DNA of 64,000 nt from the NCBI RefSeq assembly GCF_002943425.1, contig NZ_PTRA01000001.1, forward strand, positions 2,108,001 to 2,172,000, read 5' to 3'. The notes under the pieces are model-generated. The model searched no databases. It was not told the origin of the DNA and worked only from the letters and a program-made list of their open reading frames with translations. This document shows, piece after piece, positions 1 to 8,373 of the stretch; position 1 is the stretch's first letter; each line of letters opens with the position of its first letter. A program made the translations under genes and the position numbers. The DNA comes from Siphonobacter curvatus (lineage in GTDB: Bacteria; Bacteroidota; Bacteroidia; Cytophagales; Spirosomataceae).

Positions 1-818
1 GCTCGCCACCAGCGGTCATCCAGCATGAAAAACTGACAATCGCCCCACTGGAAGGTGCCCGTAATGCCTTCTTTGTCAAAGGCATAGTTTGGGTTGCCCC
101 AGAATTGCTTGAAGATGTCGAGGGCATCCCTCTTCATCCAGAAACTACGGTCCGAATCATTAGGGCCGTAATCATGATCGTCCCAAATGGCGTAGTGGTG
201 CGTACGGGCCAGCAGGGATTGCAGTTGTGGGAACGAACGGCCGTGCGTCATACGGCGGAGCATCCCCGTACGCGTACTCCAGTCCACCTCCCGGTAGTAA
301 TTGTTGTCACCACCCCAAACCATAAAGTCGGGACGCAGACTGTCAATTTTCGTAAAGATCTCGTATTGCTGACCGTAAGGCGTACCGGGGCGGTCGTACT
401 CGGGTTCGCTGAAATAGGCACAACTACCGAAGGCAAAGCTAAACGCGGGTGGATCAGTACGGAATTGCCACAATTGTTGCGTCTGAAACTGAAGCGGATA
501 GGGGCGGACTACTTTTTTTCCATCCACCCAAACTTCATACTCATACTTCTTACCAGGCTCTACCTGGTCCGCGTATAAATGAGCAATGTACGCGTTGGTT
601 TTTTCCGTATTGACCTCATCGGTAGATCGTTTGTTGGAGGGATTGCCCACTTCCCAGTACTGAATTTTAACTTTAGCCGCTTTCTTAGTCTGAGCCCATA
701 CCATGACTTCCATGTAGTCGGAATAGCCCAGCATGGGACCGCTTTGTAACTGAGCCTGAGTGGTCAGAAGTGTACAGGTGAATAGAAGAAAAAGCCAGAA
801 ACGTATCGTTTTCTGCAT
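1..818 (-). CDS. PhoD-like alkaline phosphatase family protein (C-terminus cut by window edge)
   Basis: Translation from the ATG at 818 gives a Sec signal peptide of about 23 residues ending in TQAQ, an N-terminal Fn3/PhoD-type beta domain (about residues 25-125), and the start of a metallophosphatase domain. Visible metal-site motifs are FGSCAY, GGDNNYY and IWDDHDYGPNDSD, which are typical of the PhoD family; YFxxPEYDRPG and the MLDDRWW stretch also fit. The product should be an exported phosphomonoesterase or phosphodiesterase acting in the periplasm or at the surface. About 272 residues are in the window and the C-terminal part lies beyond position 1. A TAnnTTTG box lies about 50 bases upstream. 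The family call is secure; the substrate cannot be told. Confidence 0.88.
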   Translation of the reverse strand, partial: MQKTIRFWLFLLFTCTLLTTQAQLQSGPMLGYSDYMEVMVWAQTKKAAKVKIQYWEVGNPSNKRSTDEVNTEKTNAYIAHLYADQVEPGKKYEYEVWVDGKKVVRPYPLQFQTQQLWQFRTDPPAFSFAFGSCAYFSEPEYDRPGTPYGQQYEIFTKIDSLRPDFMVWGGDNNYYREVDWSTRTGMLRRMTHGRSFPQLQSLLARTHHYAIWDDHDYGPNDSDRSFWMKRDALDIFKQFWGNPNYAFDKEGITGTFQWGDCQFFMLDDRWWR

Positions 819-868
819 GTGTTGATGATTAAGAAATAGTTAATAATGGCTCGTTGCCTTGCAGATTG

Positions 869-876
869 CAAATTTA
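869..876 (-). promoter_or_regulatory. Bacteroidota -7 box (TAAATTTG) for the PhoD-like gene
   Basis: On the minus strand TAAATTTG matches the TAnnTTTG consensus of the Bacteroidota primary sigma factor, 50 bases before the ATG at 818. No clear TTG -33 element stands at the usual distance, so this is a moderate call. Confidence 0.45.
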
Positions 877-955
877 GGGGGTAACGTTTAAAGATGAGAG
901 CCGCTGCAGTTTGTAGTTTGCGAAGGTAAAGTCGGTAAAGATAGCGGGACGGGTT

Positions 956-982
956 GTCCGTAGTATTCACTACGGACTTTTT
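956..982 (+). terminator. Perfect 9-bp hairpin plus T5, terminator-like, with no gene before it
   Basis: GTCCGTAGT and ACTACGGAC pair perfectly around an ATTC tetraloop and are followed by five T on the plus strand. No plus-strand gene ends nearby: the gene to the left runs leftward. It could end an unannotated small RNA in 819-955, or be a relic. The rest of the 819-1280 gap shows no coding potential. Confidence 0.45.
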
Positions 983-1280
983 AAGTTGGTGGGCTGTGCC
1001 TACCGGGCTGGATGTTCCCCGCATTGCCTACGGGGCTAATCACACCCTTCGGAGTTGACTCTTGCGTTTTTGTTTTATAAATCATCTGCAGCTAAGGGGA
1101 CGGGGTCTGTAACAGGATTGAGGTTCGGCTACTTGGCCTTTGTCAGGACGTTTGAAGAGCAAGTGTAACGCAGGAAAGGCCCGGCGACACCCGCCAAACT
1201 AATCCCATAAACTACGCATTCCTCTTTGGCAAACCCGTCACTTTCTGCCAACTTGCAGCTTTATTTTTTCTTACATTCCC

Positions 1281-2516
1281 ATGCAACTCCGAGAAGGTTC
1301 TTATTTCATACAAAATCAGAAAGTTACTGATCTGGCCGAGCGTTTCGGTACACCCCTGTACGTATACGACGGCGAAAAAATTATTCAGCAAATTCAAAGC
1401 ATTCATCAGGCTTTTGCAGGGATTGATCTGAAAATTAAATACGCCTGTAAAGCCCTGACTTCGCTTGCGGTACTTAAACTCATGCGTAAGCACGGCGTGG
1501 ATCTTGATGTGGTTTCTCCGCAGGAGTTACAGATTGGTCTCCGGGCTGGCTACGCAGGAAATCAGATGAACTTTACGCCCAGCGGCGTGAGCTTCGACGA
1601 AATAGAATTTGCCGTTGAACAGGGAGCGTTTGTAAACCTGGATAACCTCGATGTACTGGAAAAATTTGGTCAAAAATACGGTTCGTCCAAACCCTGTATG
1701 ATTCGGGTGAAGCCTAACGTAGCGGCGGGAGGAAATGCAAAAATCATGACGGCCCACGAAGGGTCTAAATTCGGTATCGATATTCGGCAAAAGGCGGAAA
1801 TTCTGGCTCTGGTTGAAAAGTACGATCTAAAAATCGTGGGCTTGCACCAGCATACGGGCTCTGATGTAAAAGAAGCTTCTGCTTTTATCGAAGCCGCCAG
1901 TCGTGTATTCGAGTTTGCCTACGATTTCCCCGACTTGCAGTGCATTGACCTCGGCGGTGGGTTTAAAGTGGCCTATAAAGAAGGCGACTACACAACAGAT
2001 ATGGAGAAATTCGGAGCGGAGCTTTCAGGATTTTTCCGGGAATTCTGTGAAAAATACGGTCGTAATTTACAGTTATGGTTCGAACCTGGCAAGTACCTCG
2101 TTAGTGAATGTGGCTATCTGCTGGTATCGGCCAATGTGGTGAAAGAAGCTCCGGGCCGTACGTTTGTCGGCGTGAATTCCGGGCTGAATCACCTGATCCG
2201 TCCGATGATGTACGATGCCTACCATCATATTGTGAATGCCTCCAATCCGGATGACTCGGAACAGGATGTGTATGACGTGGTGGGATACATCTGCGAAACG
2301 GATAACTTCGCTTTAGGCCGTACCCTCAACAAAGTCAAAGCCAACGATATTCTCGCCATACTCAACGCCGGAGCCTACGGTTTCGCCATGAGTAGCCAAT
2401 ACAACAGTCGCCTGCGTCCGGCGGAGGTACTGGTATTGAATGGTGAAGCACATTTAATTCGTCAGCGGGAAACGCTGGAAGACGTCTTACGCAATCAGGT
2501 TGAGATTGATGTGTAG
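1281..2516 (+). CDS. lysA: Diaminopimelate decarboxylase
   Basis: Decarboxylates meso-diaminopimelate to lysine, the last step of lysine synthesis, with PLP in the cytoplasm. The 411-residue protein has the fold-type III layout. KYACKALT carries the PLP lysine (K57) in the N-terminal barrel. HQHTGSD, the glycine-rich LGGGFKVAY loop and EPGKYLVSECG follow, and the C-terminal domain has GYICETDNFALGR with the conserved cysteine and AGAYGFAMSSQYN. The length is normal for the family. The ATG at 1281 has no Shine-Dalgarno, as expected in this phylum; a TATTTTTT stretch at 1262-1269 may be its -7 box. A terminator follows at 2652, so it looks monocistronic. Confidence 0.95.
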   Translation: MQLREGSYFIQNQKVTDLAERFGTPLYVYDGEKIIQQIQSIHQAFAGIDLKIKYACKALTSLAVLKLMRKHGVDLDVVSPQELQIGLRAGYAGNQMNFTPSGVSFDEIEFAVEQGAFVNLDNLDVLEKFGQKYGSSKPCMIRVKPNVAAGGNAKIMTAHEGSKFGIDIRQKAEILALVEKYDLKIVGLHQHTGSDVKEASAFIEAASRVFEFAYDFPDLQCIDLGGGFKVAYKEGDYTTDMEKFGAELSGFFREFCEKYGRNLQLWFEPGKYLVSECGYLLVSANVVKEAPGRTFVGVNSGLNHLIRPMMYDAYHHIVNASNPDDSEQDVYDVVGYICETDNFALGRTLNKVKANDILAILNAGAYGFAMSSQYNSRLRPAEVLVLNGEAHLIRQRETLEDVLRNQVEIDV

Positions 2517-2651
2517 CAGGCAAAGTTTGAGGTAGTTTCAAGTTTGAAAGAGGATAAAGTGGGATGTTGCAGTACAAATCGTTATATTAATCTCCGACTG
2601 ACTCGGAATGAGTATAAAGAGAATTTGTTAGTAAGACCGTTAAACGCTATA

Positions 2652-2685
2652 CTGGCAAGGGAATTTACTCCTTTGCCAGTTTTCT
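2652..2685 (+). terminator. Rho-independent terminator after lysA
   Basis: CTGGCAAGGGA pairs with TCCTTTGCCAG (one G-T pair) around a short loop, followed by a T-rich tail. It lies 136 bases after lysA and just before the next gene. Confidence 0.75.
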
Positions 2686-2694
2686 ATTTAGGCT

Positions 2695-3234
2695 ATGTCG
2701 TTTCAATCAACTATACTCATTCATCCGGGACTCGGAAATTCCGGCGAAGGTCACTGGCAAACGCTCTGGCAGGAGCAATACAACCTTGAACGCATTCAAC
2801 AGCGGGACTGGGAAACGCCCATCCGTACCGACTGGGTACAAACGCTGGATGAAGCCGTACTTCGGGCGGGTGTATCGAATGTGATTTTGGTAGGTCATAG
2901 CTTGGCCTGCGTGACAATTGCCTACTGGGCGGAACACTATCAGCGTCCGATCAAAGCCGCCCTGCTGGTTGCTCCGAGTGATACCGAAGCGGCTTCGTAC
3001 CCCTCCGGCACGACCGGATTTTCACCCATGCCTACGGTAAAGCTGCCTTTCCCTTCCATCGTTGTTCGCAGTACCAATGATCCGTATATGACGATGGAAC
3101 GGGCTCAAGACATGGGAGAAGCATGGGGGAGTGAGCTAATCACCATTCCCAATGCCGGACATATCAACGTAGCTTCGGGATACGGTTCCTGGCCGGCGGG
3201 GCTCGAACTTCTCCAGCAACTGGATCACCTGTAG
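2695..3234 (+). CDS. RBBP9/YdeN-family alpha/beta hydrolase
   Basis: A 179-residue cytoplasmic serine hydrolase. It opens with the family signature HPGLGNSGEGHWQ (residues 9-21). The nucleophile elbow VGHSLAC follows near residue 65. The catalytic Asp is expected in STNDPY and the His in NAGHIN near the C-terminus, next to the conserved GYGSWPAG. The length fits the RBBP9/YdeN family (about 180-190 residues). Its substrate is unknown. It is followed 34 bases later by a second, unrelated alpha/beta hydrolase in the same direction. Confidence 0.88.
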   Translation: MSFQSTILIHPGLGNSGEGHWQTLWQEQYNLERIQQRDWETPIRTDWVQTLDEAVLRAGVSNVILVGHSLACVTIAYWAEHYQRPIKAALLVAPSDTEAASYPSGTTGFSPMPTVKLPFPSIVVRSTNDPYMTMERAQDMGEAWGSELITIPNAGHINVASGYGSWPAGLELLQQLDHL

Positions 3235-3268
3235 GTTTGATTTCATAACGTTTTCCCCCATTCAAACG

Positions 3269-4255
3269 ATGCTTTTTCGTTGTATTCTGGTTTTCTTTTT
3301 AGGCCTGGGCAGTCTGCATGCCCAGCAAAAGTTTGCGGACTTAGGTGATTTGAAACTTGAAAATGGGTTGACGATTCAGAATTGTACCATTGGCTACCGA
3401 ACCTTTGGAAAACTCAATCCGCAGCGTTCCAATGTCATCTTGGTGCCTACCTGGTTTGGAGGCACCTCCCAGCAAAAGGCTAACATTGCTAATGCCGGGA
3501 ACATGGCCGACAGTACTCATTTTTTCGTCATTGTGGTCGATGCCCTTGGGAATGGGGTCTCTACTTCACCCTCGAATTCTAAAACGCAACCTAACGAAAA
3601 ATTTCCCCTCTTTACGATCCGCGATATGGTGAAGAGTCAATACGAATTGGTAACGAAGCATCTGAAACTGAATCACCTGTATGCGGTGATGGGTGTATCG
3701 ATGGGAGGAATGCAATCCTTTCAGTGGGCCGTGAGTTATCCCAGCTTTATGGATCGGGTCGTTCCGATTGTCGGCACACCCCGTCAATCCGCGTATGATG
3801 TTTTGTTCTGGAACATCGAACTACGGACACTCGAAAGAGGAAATTATACCACCGAAGCTTTGAAAACAACGGGCCTCATTCACGAACTGAATCTGTTTAC
3901 GCCCGAATACACACAGAAGAAAAGATCCGCACCGGAGGCCACGGCTTACCTCAATCAGGTAGAAAAGGATTTAAGTACGAAGAATCCGTATGATTGGGCG
4001 AGTCAGATTCGGGCCATGCTCAAGCAGGACGTAATGCCGGGAAAAACATTGCAAGAGGCCGCGAAGCAGGTGAAAGCAAAGCTATTGATTGTGGTGGCTA
4101 CGCAGGATCACATGGTTAATCCGGCGGCAGCAAGCGAATTTTCAGGGTACCTAAAAGCTCCATTGGTTGAATTAACGAGCAACTGCGGTCACTTGGCAAC
4201 TTCCTGCGAATCAGAGAAAGTGACGAGTTTTGTACGGGCGTTTTATGGGTTGTGA
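3269..4255 (+). CDS. Exported homoserine O-acetyltransferase-like alpha/beta hydrolase
   Basis: This 328-residue protein starts with a signal peptide ending at LHAQ (about residue 19), so it acts outside the cytoplasm. The mature part has the MetX-like layout: VPTWFGGTSQ near the oxyanion region, DALGNGVSTSPS, the nucleophile elbow GVSMGGMQSFQWA (about residue 145), the Asp in VATQDHMVNP and the His in NCGHLATSCE. MetX enzymes of methionine synthesis are cytoplasmic, so a secreted version is more likely an esterase or acyltransferase of unknown substrate. It ends at a strong bidirectional terminator. Confidence 0.85.
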   Translation: MLFRCILVFFLGLGSLHAQQKFADLGDLKLENGLTIQNCTIGYRTFGKLNPQRSNVILVPTWFGGTSQQKANIANAGNMADSTHFFVIVVDALGNGVSTSPSNSKTQPNEKFPLFTIRDMVKSQYELVTKHLKLNHLYAVMGVSMGGMQSFQWAVSYPSFMDRVVPIVGTPRQSAYDVLFWNIELRTLERGNYTTEALKTTGLIHELNLFTPEYTQKKRSAPEATAYLNQVEKDLSTKNPYDWASQIRAMLKQDVMPGKTLQEAAKQVKAKLLIVVATQDHMVNPAAASEFSGYLKAPLVELTSNCGHLATSCESEKVTSFVRAFYGL

Positions 4256-4390
4256 TGGTTGATGGGATAAATTTGGTAAAGATAGTGGGGCTGTTCAGGT
4301 TGAATTGCTTTGGATTAAATAGCTTAAGATAAGGATATTAGTTGCGAAATTTGAAAACTTCCGTTCAGTAGTTCGAGCAGAAAAATAGAA

Positions 4391-4433
4391 AGAAAAAGCG
4401 GTTCGGAGTCAGTAACTCCGAACCGCTTTTTCT
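4391..4433. terminator. Bidirectional terminator, 19-bp perfect stem
   Basis: A 19-bp perfect inverted repeat with a 5-base loop, A-rich on the left and T-rich on the right. It can end transcription in both directions between the convergent genes ending at 4255 and 4447. Confidence 0.9.
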
Positions 4434-4446
4434 TTAAACATAAATC

Positions 4447-5343
4447 TCACTTTTTCCGGGCGAAATAGAAGAGCTGCGAGGGGAGGAGTTTAAATTTCTC
4501 TCCCAGCGTGAAATACCCTTTTCCATTTTTCTCAAAGCAGACGGCTTCACCCTGTGGCTCGAAAACGTAGGGAAGCATAAGCTTGTAACTGGAATAAATG
4601 ACGTCCTGAATGGGTTCATTGACATCATCCCGATTCCAGAGATACATCGTCGTATAATTCCGCAGAATGATTTGCTTGCCATCCGCTGAAAAATCCCCAC
4701 TCGTGATCATATACATGGGCAAGTCACAAACGTACATGGCTGGCATGGGCGAGTCGTACTTCTGTGGATAAGCGAGCTTGTACAACTTCGATAGTCCCGG
4801 ACTTTTCGTTATGACGTAAATGTCTTGCGTATGGGGCTCAATCAGGATGGCTTCTGTATCCCGACTTCCTTCGGGATAGTAGAAAACGATTCGGTCGTAT
4901 TCCGTCACTTCTTCATTCACCGAAGTCGGTTCCTTAAACCGATAAATGTAGTACTCGGGATACTGCTGCAGATTATCACCGGTATCGGCCAGGTAGATAT
5001 AGTTAGTACTGTCTTTCTTATTGAAAAACAGATCCATATCCTCCCAGTCACGATTGGGGAAGGGCAAATTTACCCGTCCTTTCAATTGGCCCTGGTAGTT
5101 GATCAGCGAAAGACGGTTTGGGTTGTTACCGTCTTCCTGAACCCATAAGTGTCCGGGCATCGAACGGCTGTCAGCCATACCCGAAGCTTCATCAATGGTT
5201 CCAGCGGGAATACTATGGGACTGTTCGTACTCAAAAATAAAGGGCGGTGGCTCTGGTTGAGATCGTGTCAAGCCTGTTACCATCAACCCTAATATTATGA
5301 CACGTAAGGTACCCATTTTAATTGGCGGTACTTTTCTCATCAC
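4447..5343 (-). CDS. Secreted propeller-like protein of unknown function
   Basis: A 298-residue protein with an N-terminal hydrophobic segment (about residues 12-27) that is probably a signal peptide; a shorter start at M11 would also give one. The mature part has repeated beta-rich strands with EASGMADSR, GHLWVQEDGNN, RDWEDMDLF, YLADTGDN and a late SGDFSADGKQIILRNY. The WEDM and ADTGDN motifs recur in a family of exported beta-propellers often found in Bacteroidota. No catalytic residues could be assigned. It faces the hydrolase at 3269 across a shared terminator and seems to be a single-gene unit. Confidence 0.7.
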   Translation of the reverse strand: MMRKVPPIKMGTLRVIILGLMVTGLTRSQPEPPPFIFEYEQSHSIPAGTIDEASGMADSRSMPGHLWVQEDGNNPNRLSLINYQGQLKGRVNLPFPNRDWEDMDLFFNKKDSTNYIYLADTGDNLQQYPEYYIYRFKEPTSVNEEVTEYDRIVFYYPEGSRDTEAILIEPHTQDIYVITKSPGLSKLYKLAYPQKYDSPMPAMYVCDLPMYMITSGDFSADGKQIILRNYTTMYLWNRDDVNEPIQDVIYSSYKLMLPYVFEPQGEAVCFEKNGKGYFTLGEKFKLLPSQLFYFARKK

Positions 5344-5407
5344 GACAAAATAACAGGGCTTAGGGATAGCAACAAAAAATGCGTGCTAATTCCCTAGTAT
5401 ATAACAA

Positions 5408-5453
5408 TTAACTCCGCAAATAGTCTAAAAAGTATAGACTACCGCGGAGTTAA
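5408..5453. terminator. Two-tier inverted repeat between two leftward genes
   Basis: TTAACTCCGC and GCGGAGTTAA form the outer arms (5408-5417, 5444-5453). TAGTCTA and TAGACTA form a second perfect inner stem (5421-5427, 5435-5441). It lies downstream of the leftward gene at 5485, but a real T-run is absent, so terminator function is only likely. Confidence 0.5.
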
Positions 5454-5484
5454 TTTTAAAATACCTTTGGATAAAATATGAGTA

Positions 5485-5907
5485 CTAGCTCGCTCGCCAT
5501 ACCTCCTGGCTACCACCCATCGAGAGAATTTCGAGACGTGGGGGCGAAGGAAGGAGTACCATTTTAGCGTCCAGATTCGGGAAGTCCTTGAGCGTCACCC
5601 AAACGCCATCACCGGGACCAATTTCGTATTCTTCAAGGCCCGTTTCTTCGTCGATGACTTTTTCGTATTGCGTACGGGGGAGGTACGCCGTGGGTAAAAG
5701 TACATCAGTATCCGGACAAAATGTGGCATGAACGCGTTCCAGAATCTGCTCGAATTCTTCGCCGTATTCATCTACGAAGTCGTCTTCCAGGGCTTCCAGC
5801 GTTTCCTCCGCTTCATCGTAATCGGGATGGTCATATCCCATATGTTTTAAAGCGAAACGCTTGGATAAAAGCTCAAGTAACGTATCGTTTAGTTTCTGCG
5901 TGTTCAT
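5485..5907 (-). CDS. Conserved small acidic protein, function unknown
   Basis: From the ATG at 5907 this gives 140 residues. A longer reading from 5958 adds 17 residues without an obvious reason. The first half is helical and acidic (DYDEAEETLEALEDDF, then DEYGEEFEQILERV). The second half holds a proline- and leucine-rich stretch with TAYLPRTQYE and GDGVWVTLKDFP. No signal peptide or membrane segment is present, so it should be cytoplasmic. I do not recognise the family. Base composition and codon use look like the neighbouring core genes. Confidence 0.65.
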   Translation of the reverse strand: MNTQKLNDTLLELLSKRFALKHMGYDHPDYDEAEETLEALEDDFVDEYGEEFEQILERVHATFCPDTDVLLPTAYLPRTQYEKVIDEETGLEEYEIGPGDGVWVTLKDFPNLDAKMVLLPSPPRLEILSMGGSQEVWRAS

Positions 5908-6047
5908 AACTAGTCGATCAAAATAGAGATAGCGTGTATTTCGACAAAAATAGGTCAATTCAGGTCATGTAATCAAGCCCAAAGCTCAGAGTTTCGCAGA
6001 ATTACCTAATTCGGTCATCACGACCATACGCAGGGAATTTTTCTAGC

Positions 6048-7154
6048 CTAATTGGTATGCGTAGTGAAGGACTGTTGTAACAGCTGTAAATCCCAAGGTT
6101 GCTGGCTGTTGTAGCTAAGCTGACCCTGTGCTATGCTAAGTGGTGAAGGTACATTGTTGTAATACAGACCACCCGTACCCAAACCCTGCGGCAACGGATT
6201 CTGAAACTCACCAGCGAACTGAGCAATCGCATTCAATCCTATGTTCGATTCCAGAGCAGACGTAAGCCACCATTTAATCTTGAGTCGATTGGCAATCTCA
6301 ATCCATTCTTTACAGGCGGTAAAGCCACCCAGTAACGTAGGCTTGAGAATGATAAACGTGGGCTGAATTTTTTTGAGTAGCCGCATTTTATCCATGTAGT
6401 CGTACACGCCGATCAGTTCCTCGTCGAGAGCAATGGGGATAGGGGACTGTTCACACAGGGCCGCCATGGCTTCGGGCTGGCGGGCTTTGATGGGCTGTTC
6501 GATGGAATGAATGCTGAGTTCAGCCAGCCGATTGAGTTTTTCCTGAGCTTCTTCCGGGGTCCAGGCTCCGTTGGCATCGACCCGTAGGGTAATGGCTTCG
6601 GGTGAAAAACGCTTTCGAATGGAGGTCAGACATTCCATTTCCTGCTCAAAGTCAATGGCTCCAACTTTCATTTTAAGCGTACGAAAACCCGCTTCGAGTT
6701 TCTGGTCAATTTGCTGGAGCATCCAGTTTTTATCGCCCATCCAGATCAATCCGTTGATGGGGATTTCCCGCTCACTTTCAGAAAAGCTATTTTTAAAAAT
6801 CTGTCGTTTCCCTTCGTGTAACAAATCCCGTAGGGCCGTTTCCAGTCCCATTCGAATGGTAGGGTAGCGGGTTTCAACGAGCTGATTAAGGATCAGATCC
6901 AGATTCCAGGAAAAAACTTCCAGATCGTAGCGGTTGAAGGCCTGACAGACTTTCTGCAGCGTAGCTTCAAAGTTTACGTAATCGGGACTCAGACCGGCCA
7001 GCGGACTGGCTTCACCCAGTCCAAAGCAGTACGGATTTTCGTCATCAAAAACCTTGAGGTAATACGCCGTGTGCTGGGTAAGAGTACCCCTGGACGTGCC
7101 GGCTGCAAACCGGAAGTCAAGAATATGCTTGTGAACCAGCACTTTAAGAGACAT
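6048..7154 (-). CDS. menC: o-Succinylbenzoate synthase
   Basis: Enolase-superfamily enzyme of menaquinone synthesis that dehydrates SHCHC to o-succinylbenzoate. The 368 residues show an N-terminal capping domain and a muconate-lactonizing-type barrel. The acid/base pair is visible as the KMKVG lysine and the LKPTLLGG lysine. Metal ligands lie in VDANGAW, SIEQP and ALDEEL. TSALESNIGLNAIAQF and the closing QGLGTGGLYYNN are typical of Bacteroidota MenC rather than of dipeptide epimerases. No other men gene is in the window. It is divergent from lpxK, with about 130 bases shared between the two starts. Confidence 0.9.
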   Translation of the reverse strand: MSLKVLVHKHILDFRFAAGTSRGTLTQHTAYYLKVFDDENPYCFGLGEASPLAGLSPDYVNFEATLQKVCQAFNRYDLEVFSWNLDLILNQLVETRYPTIRMGLETALRDLLHEGKRQIFKNSFSESEREIPINGLIWMGDKNWMLQQIDQKLEAGFRTLKMKVGAIDFEQEMECLTSIRKRFSPEAITLRVDANGAWTPEEAQEKLNRLAELSIHSIEQPIKARQPEAMAALCEQSPIPIALDEELIGVYDYMDKMRLLKKIQPTFIILKPTLLGGFTACKEWIEIANRLKIKWWLTSALESNIGLNAIAQFAGEFQNPLPQGLGTGGLYYNNVPSPLSIAQGQLSYNSQQPWDLQLLQQSFTTHTN

Positions 7155-7287
7155 ACTAAAGGGGAATTGTTGGTTTAAAAGGGGGCAAAACTAAACAATT
7201 AGCCGCGTTTTGACGTTCTTTGCCGCAATATTTAATCCTGGAGTGTTCCGCAGTGCGGACCTCTGCTTGTCTGGTTTTACCCAACGC

Positions 7288-8334
7288 ATGGGCCCTTTAC
7301 TTACAATATTACGCCGACTTCTGTTGCCTTTTTCCTGGCTGTACGGATTTATTACTGACTGGAGAAATAGCCTGTATGATCGGGGGCTGACTCCGGTCAC
7401 GAGCTTTGAGTTACCCGTAATTAGTATTGGTAATCTGACGGTTGGCGGCACGGGAAAAACCCCGCATCTGGAATATTTGATCCGTTTGCTGAGTCCATCC
7501 TTCGTGTTGGCGACGCTAAGCCGGGGATATGGTCGGCGTACCCGAGGGTTCCGTATGGCGACGAATCAGGATACGGCCGAAACCCTGGGTGATGAGCCGT
7601 TGCAAGTATACCAAAAATTTGGAAAAACCGTACGGGTTACGGTCGGAGAAAAAAGAGCGGAAGGTATTCCGAACATTCGTTCGGCGTTTCCGGAAGTGGC
7701 GGCTATTCTGCTCGATGATGCGTATCAGCACCGGGCCGTGCAACCCCGCGTTAATCTGTTGCTTACCGACTATAACCATCCCTTTTATACGGACCACCCT
7801 TTTCCTGCCGGAAACCTTCGGGAACGCCGGAACGGAGCCGAGCGGGCAGATGCCATTATCGTAAGCAAATGCCCACCCACCCTTACGGATGAGGAACGGC
7901 GACAGATTCAGCAGAAAATACTTCCATATGCCAAGGCTCCGGTTTTCTTTTCCGCAATTCGATACGGACAACCCGTGGCAGTACATACGAACACACAGGC
8001 GATCGGAAAGGTGATTCTGGTCTCGGGACTGGCCCGCCCGGAACTCTTTGAAGCTTACGCTCAGCGGCAATTTACCGTTGGACAGCATCTAGCCTTTGGA
8101 GATCATTACGCGTATACGCCGAAAGACTGGCAACGGATCGAGCAGGCTTGGGAGCAGAATGGTCGGGGCTGGGTCTTGACTACCGAGAAAGATGCCGTAA
8201 AGCTGAAAACGCTGGCACCGCCTGATTTCCCACTGTTTGTCGTGCCGATTGAAGTCTATTTTCTGGAAAGTAACCCCCTGAATTTTGACGAATGGCTACT
8301 GGAGCGATCCGGTCTGCACGTTAAAAAAGCTTAA
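7288..8334 (+). CDS. lpxK: Tetraacyldisaccharide 4'-kinase
   Basis: Phosphorylates the lipid A disaccharide precursor at the 4' position at the inner membrane. The ATG at 7288 gives 348 residues, the usual length, starting MGPLLTILRRLLLP with an amphipathic or membrane-seeking helix. An in-frame ATG at 7210 would add 26 unlikely residues. The Walker A region is GNLTVGGTGKTP (about residues 48-59). DDAYQHR replaces the more common DDGFQHR. DYNHPFYTDHPFPAGNLRE and the late TTEKDAVKL also fit LpxK. It is followed by the porin gene 39 bases later, which joins lipid A synthesis with an outer-membrane protein. Confidence 0.93.
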   Translation: MGPLLTILRRLLLPFSWLYGFITDWRNSLYDRGLTPVTSFELPVISIGNLTVGGTGKTPHLEYLIRLLSPSFVLATLSRGYGRRTRGFRMATNQDTAETLGDEPLQVYQKFGKTVRVTVGEKRAEGIPNIRSAFPEVAAILLDDAYQHRAVQPRVNLLLTDYNHPFYTDHPFPAGNLRERRNGAERADAIIVSKCPPTLTDEERRQIQQKILPYAKAPVFFSAIRYGQPVAVHTNTQAIGKVILVSGLARPELFEAYAQRQFTVGQHLAFGDHYAYTPKDWQRIEQAWEQNGRGWVLTTEKDAVKLKTLAPPDFPLFVVPIEVYFLESNPLNFDEWLLERSGLHVKKA

Positions 8335-8360
8335 GTCCCCCCGCAACTCATTTTTGCTTG

Positions 8361-8368
8361 TATTTTTG
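8361..8368 (+). promoter_or_regulatory. TAnnTTTG -7 box (TATTTTTG) almost touching the porin start
   Basis: TATTTTTG matches the Bacteroidota -7 consensus exactly and ends five bases before the GTG start at 8374. If it is used, the message would have almost no leader. Confidence 0.4.
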
Positions 8369-8373
8369 ACGCC

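Noticed and set aside
105-578. 157-codon rightward open frame inside the PhoD-like gene
   Set aside because: The opposite strand has a signal peptide and clear PhoD motifs; the rightward frame is low-complexity and without any known pattern.
2544-2789. 81-codon open frame before the RBBP9-like gene
   Set aside because: It overlaps the terminator of lysA and the first codons of the hydrolase in another frame and has no protein-like features.
7210-7287. N-terminal extension of LpxK
   Set aside because: The 26 extra residues are not typical of LpxK, and the ATG at 7288 gives the usual beginning and length.
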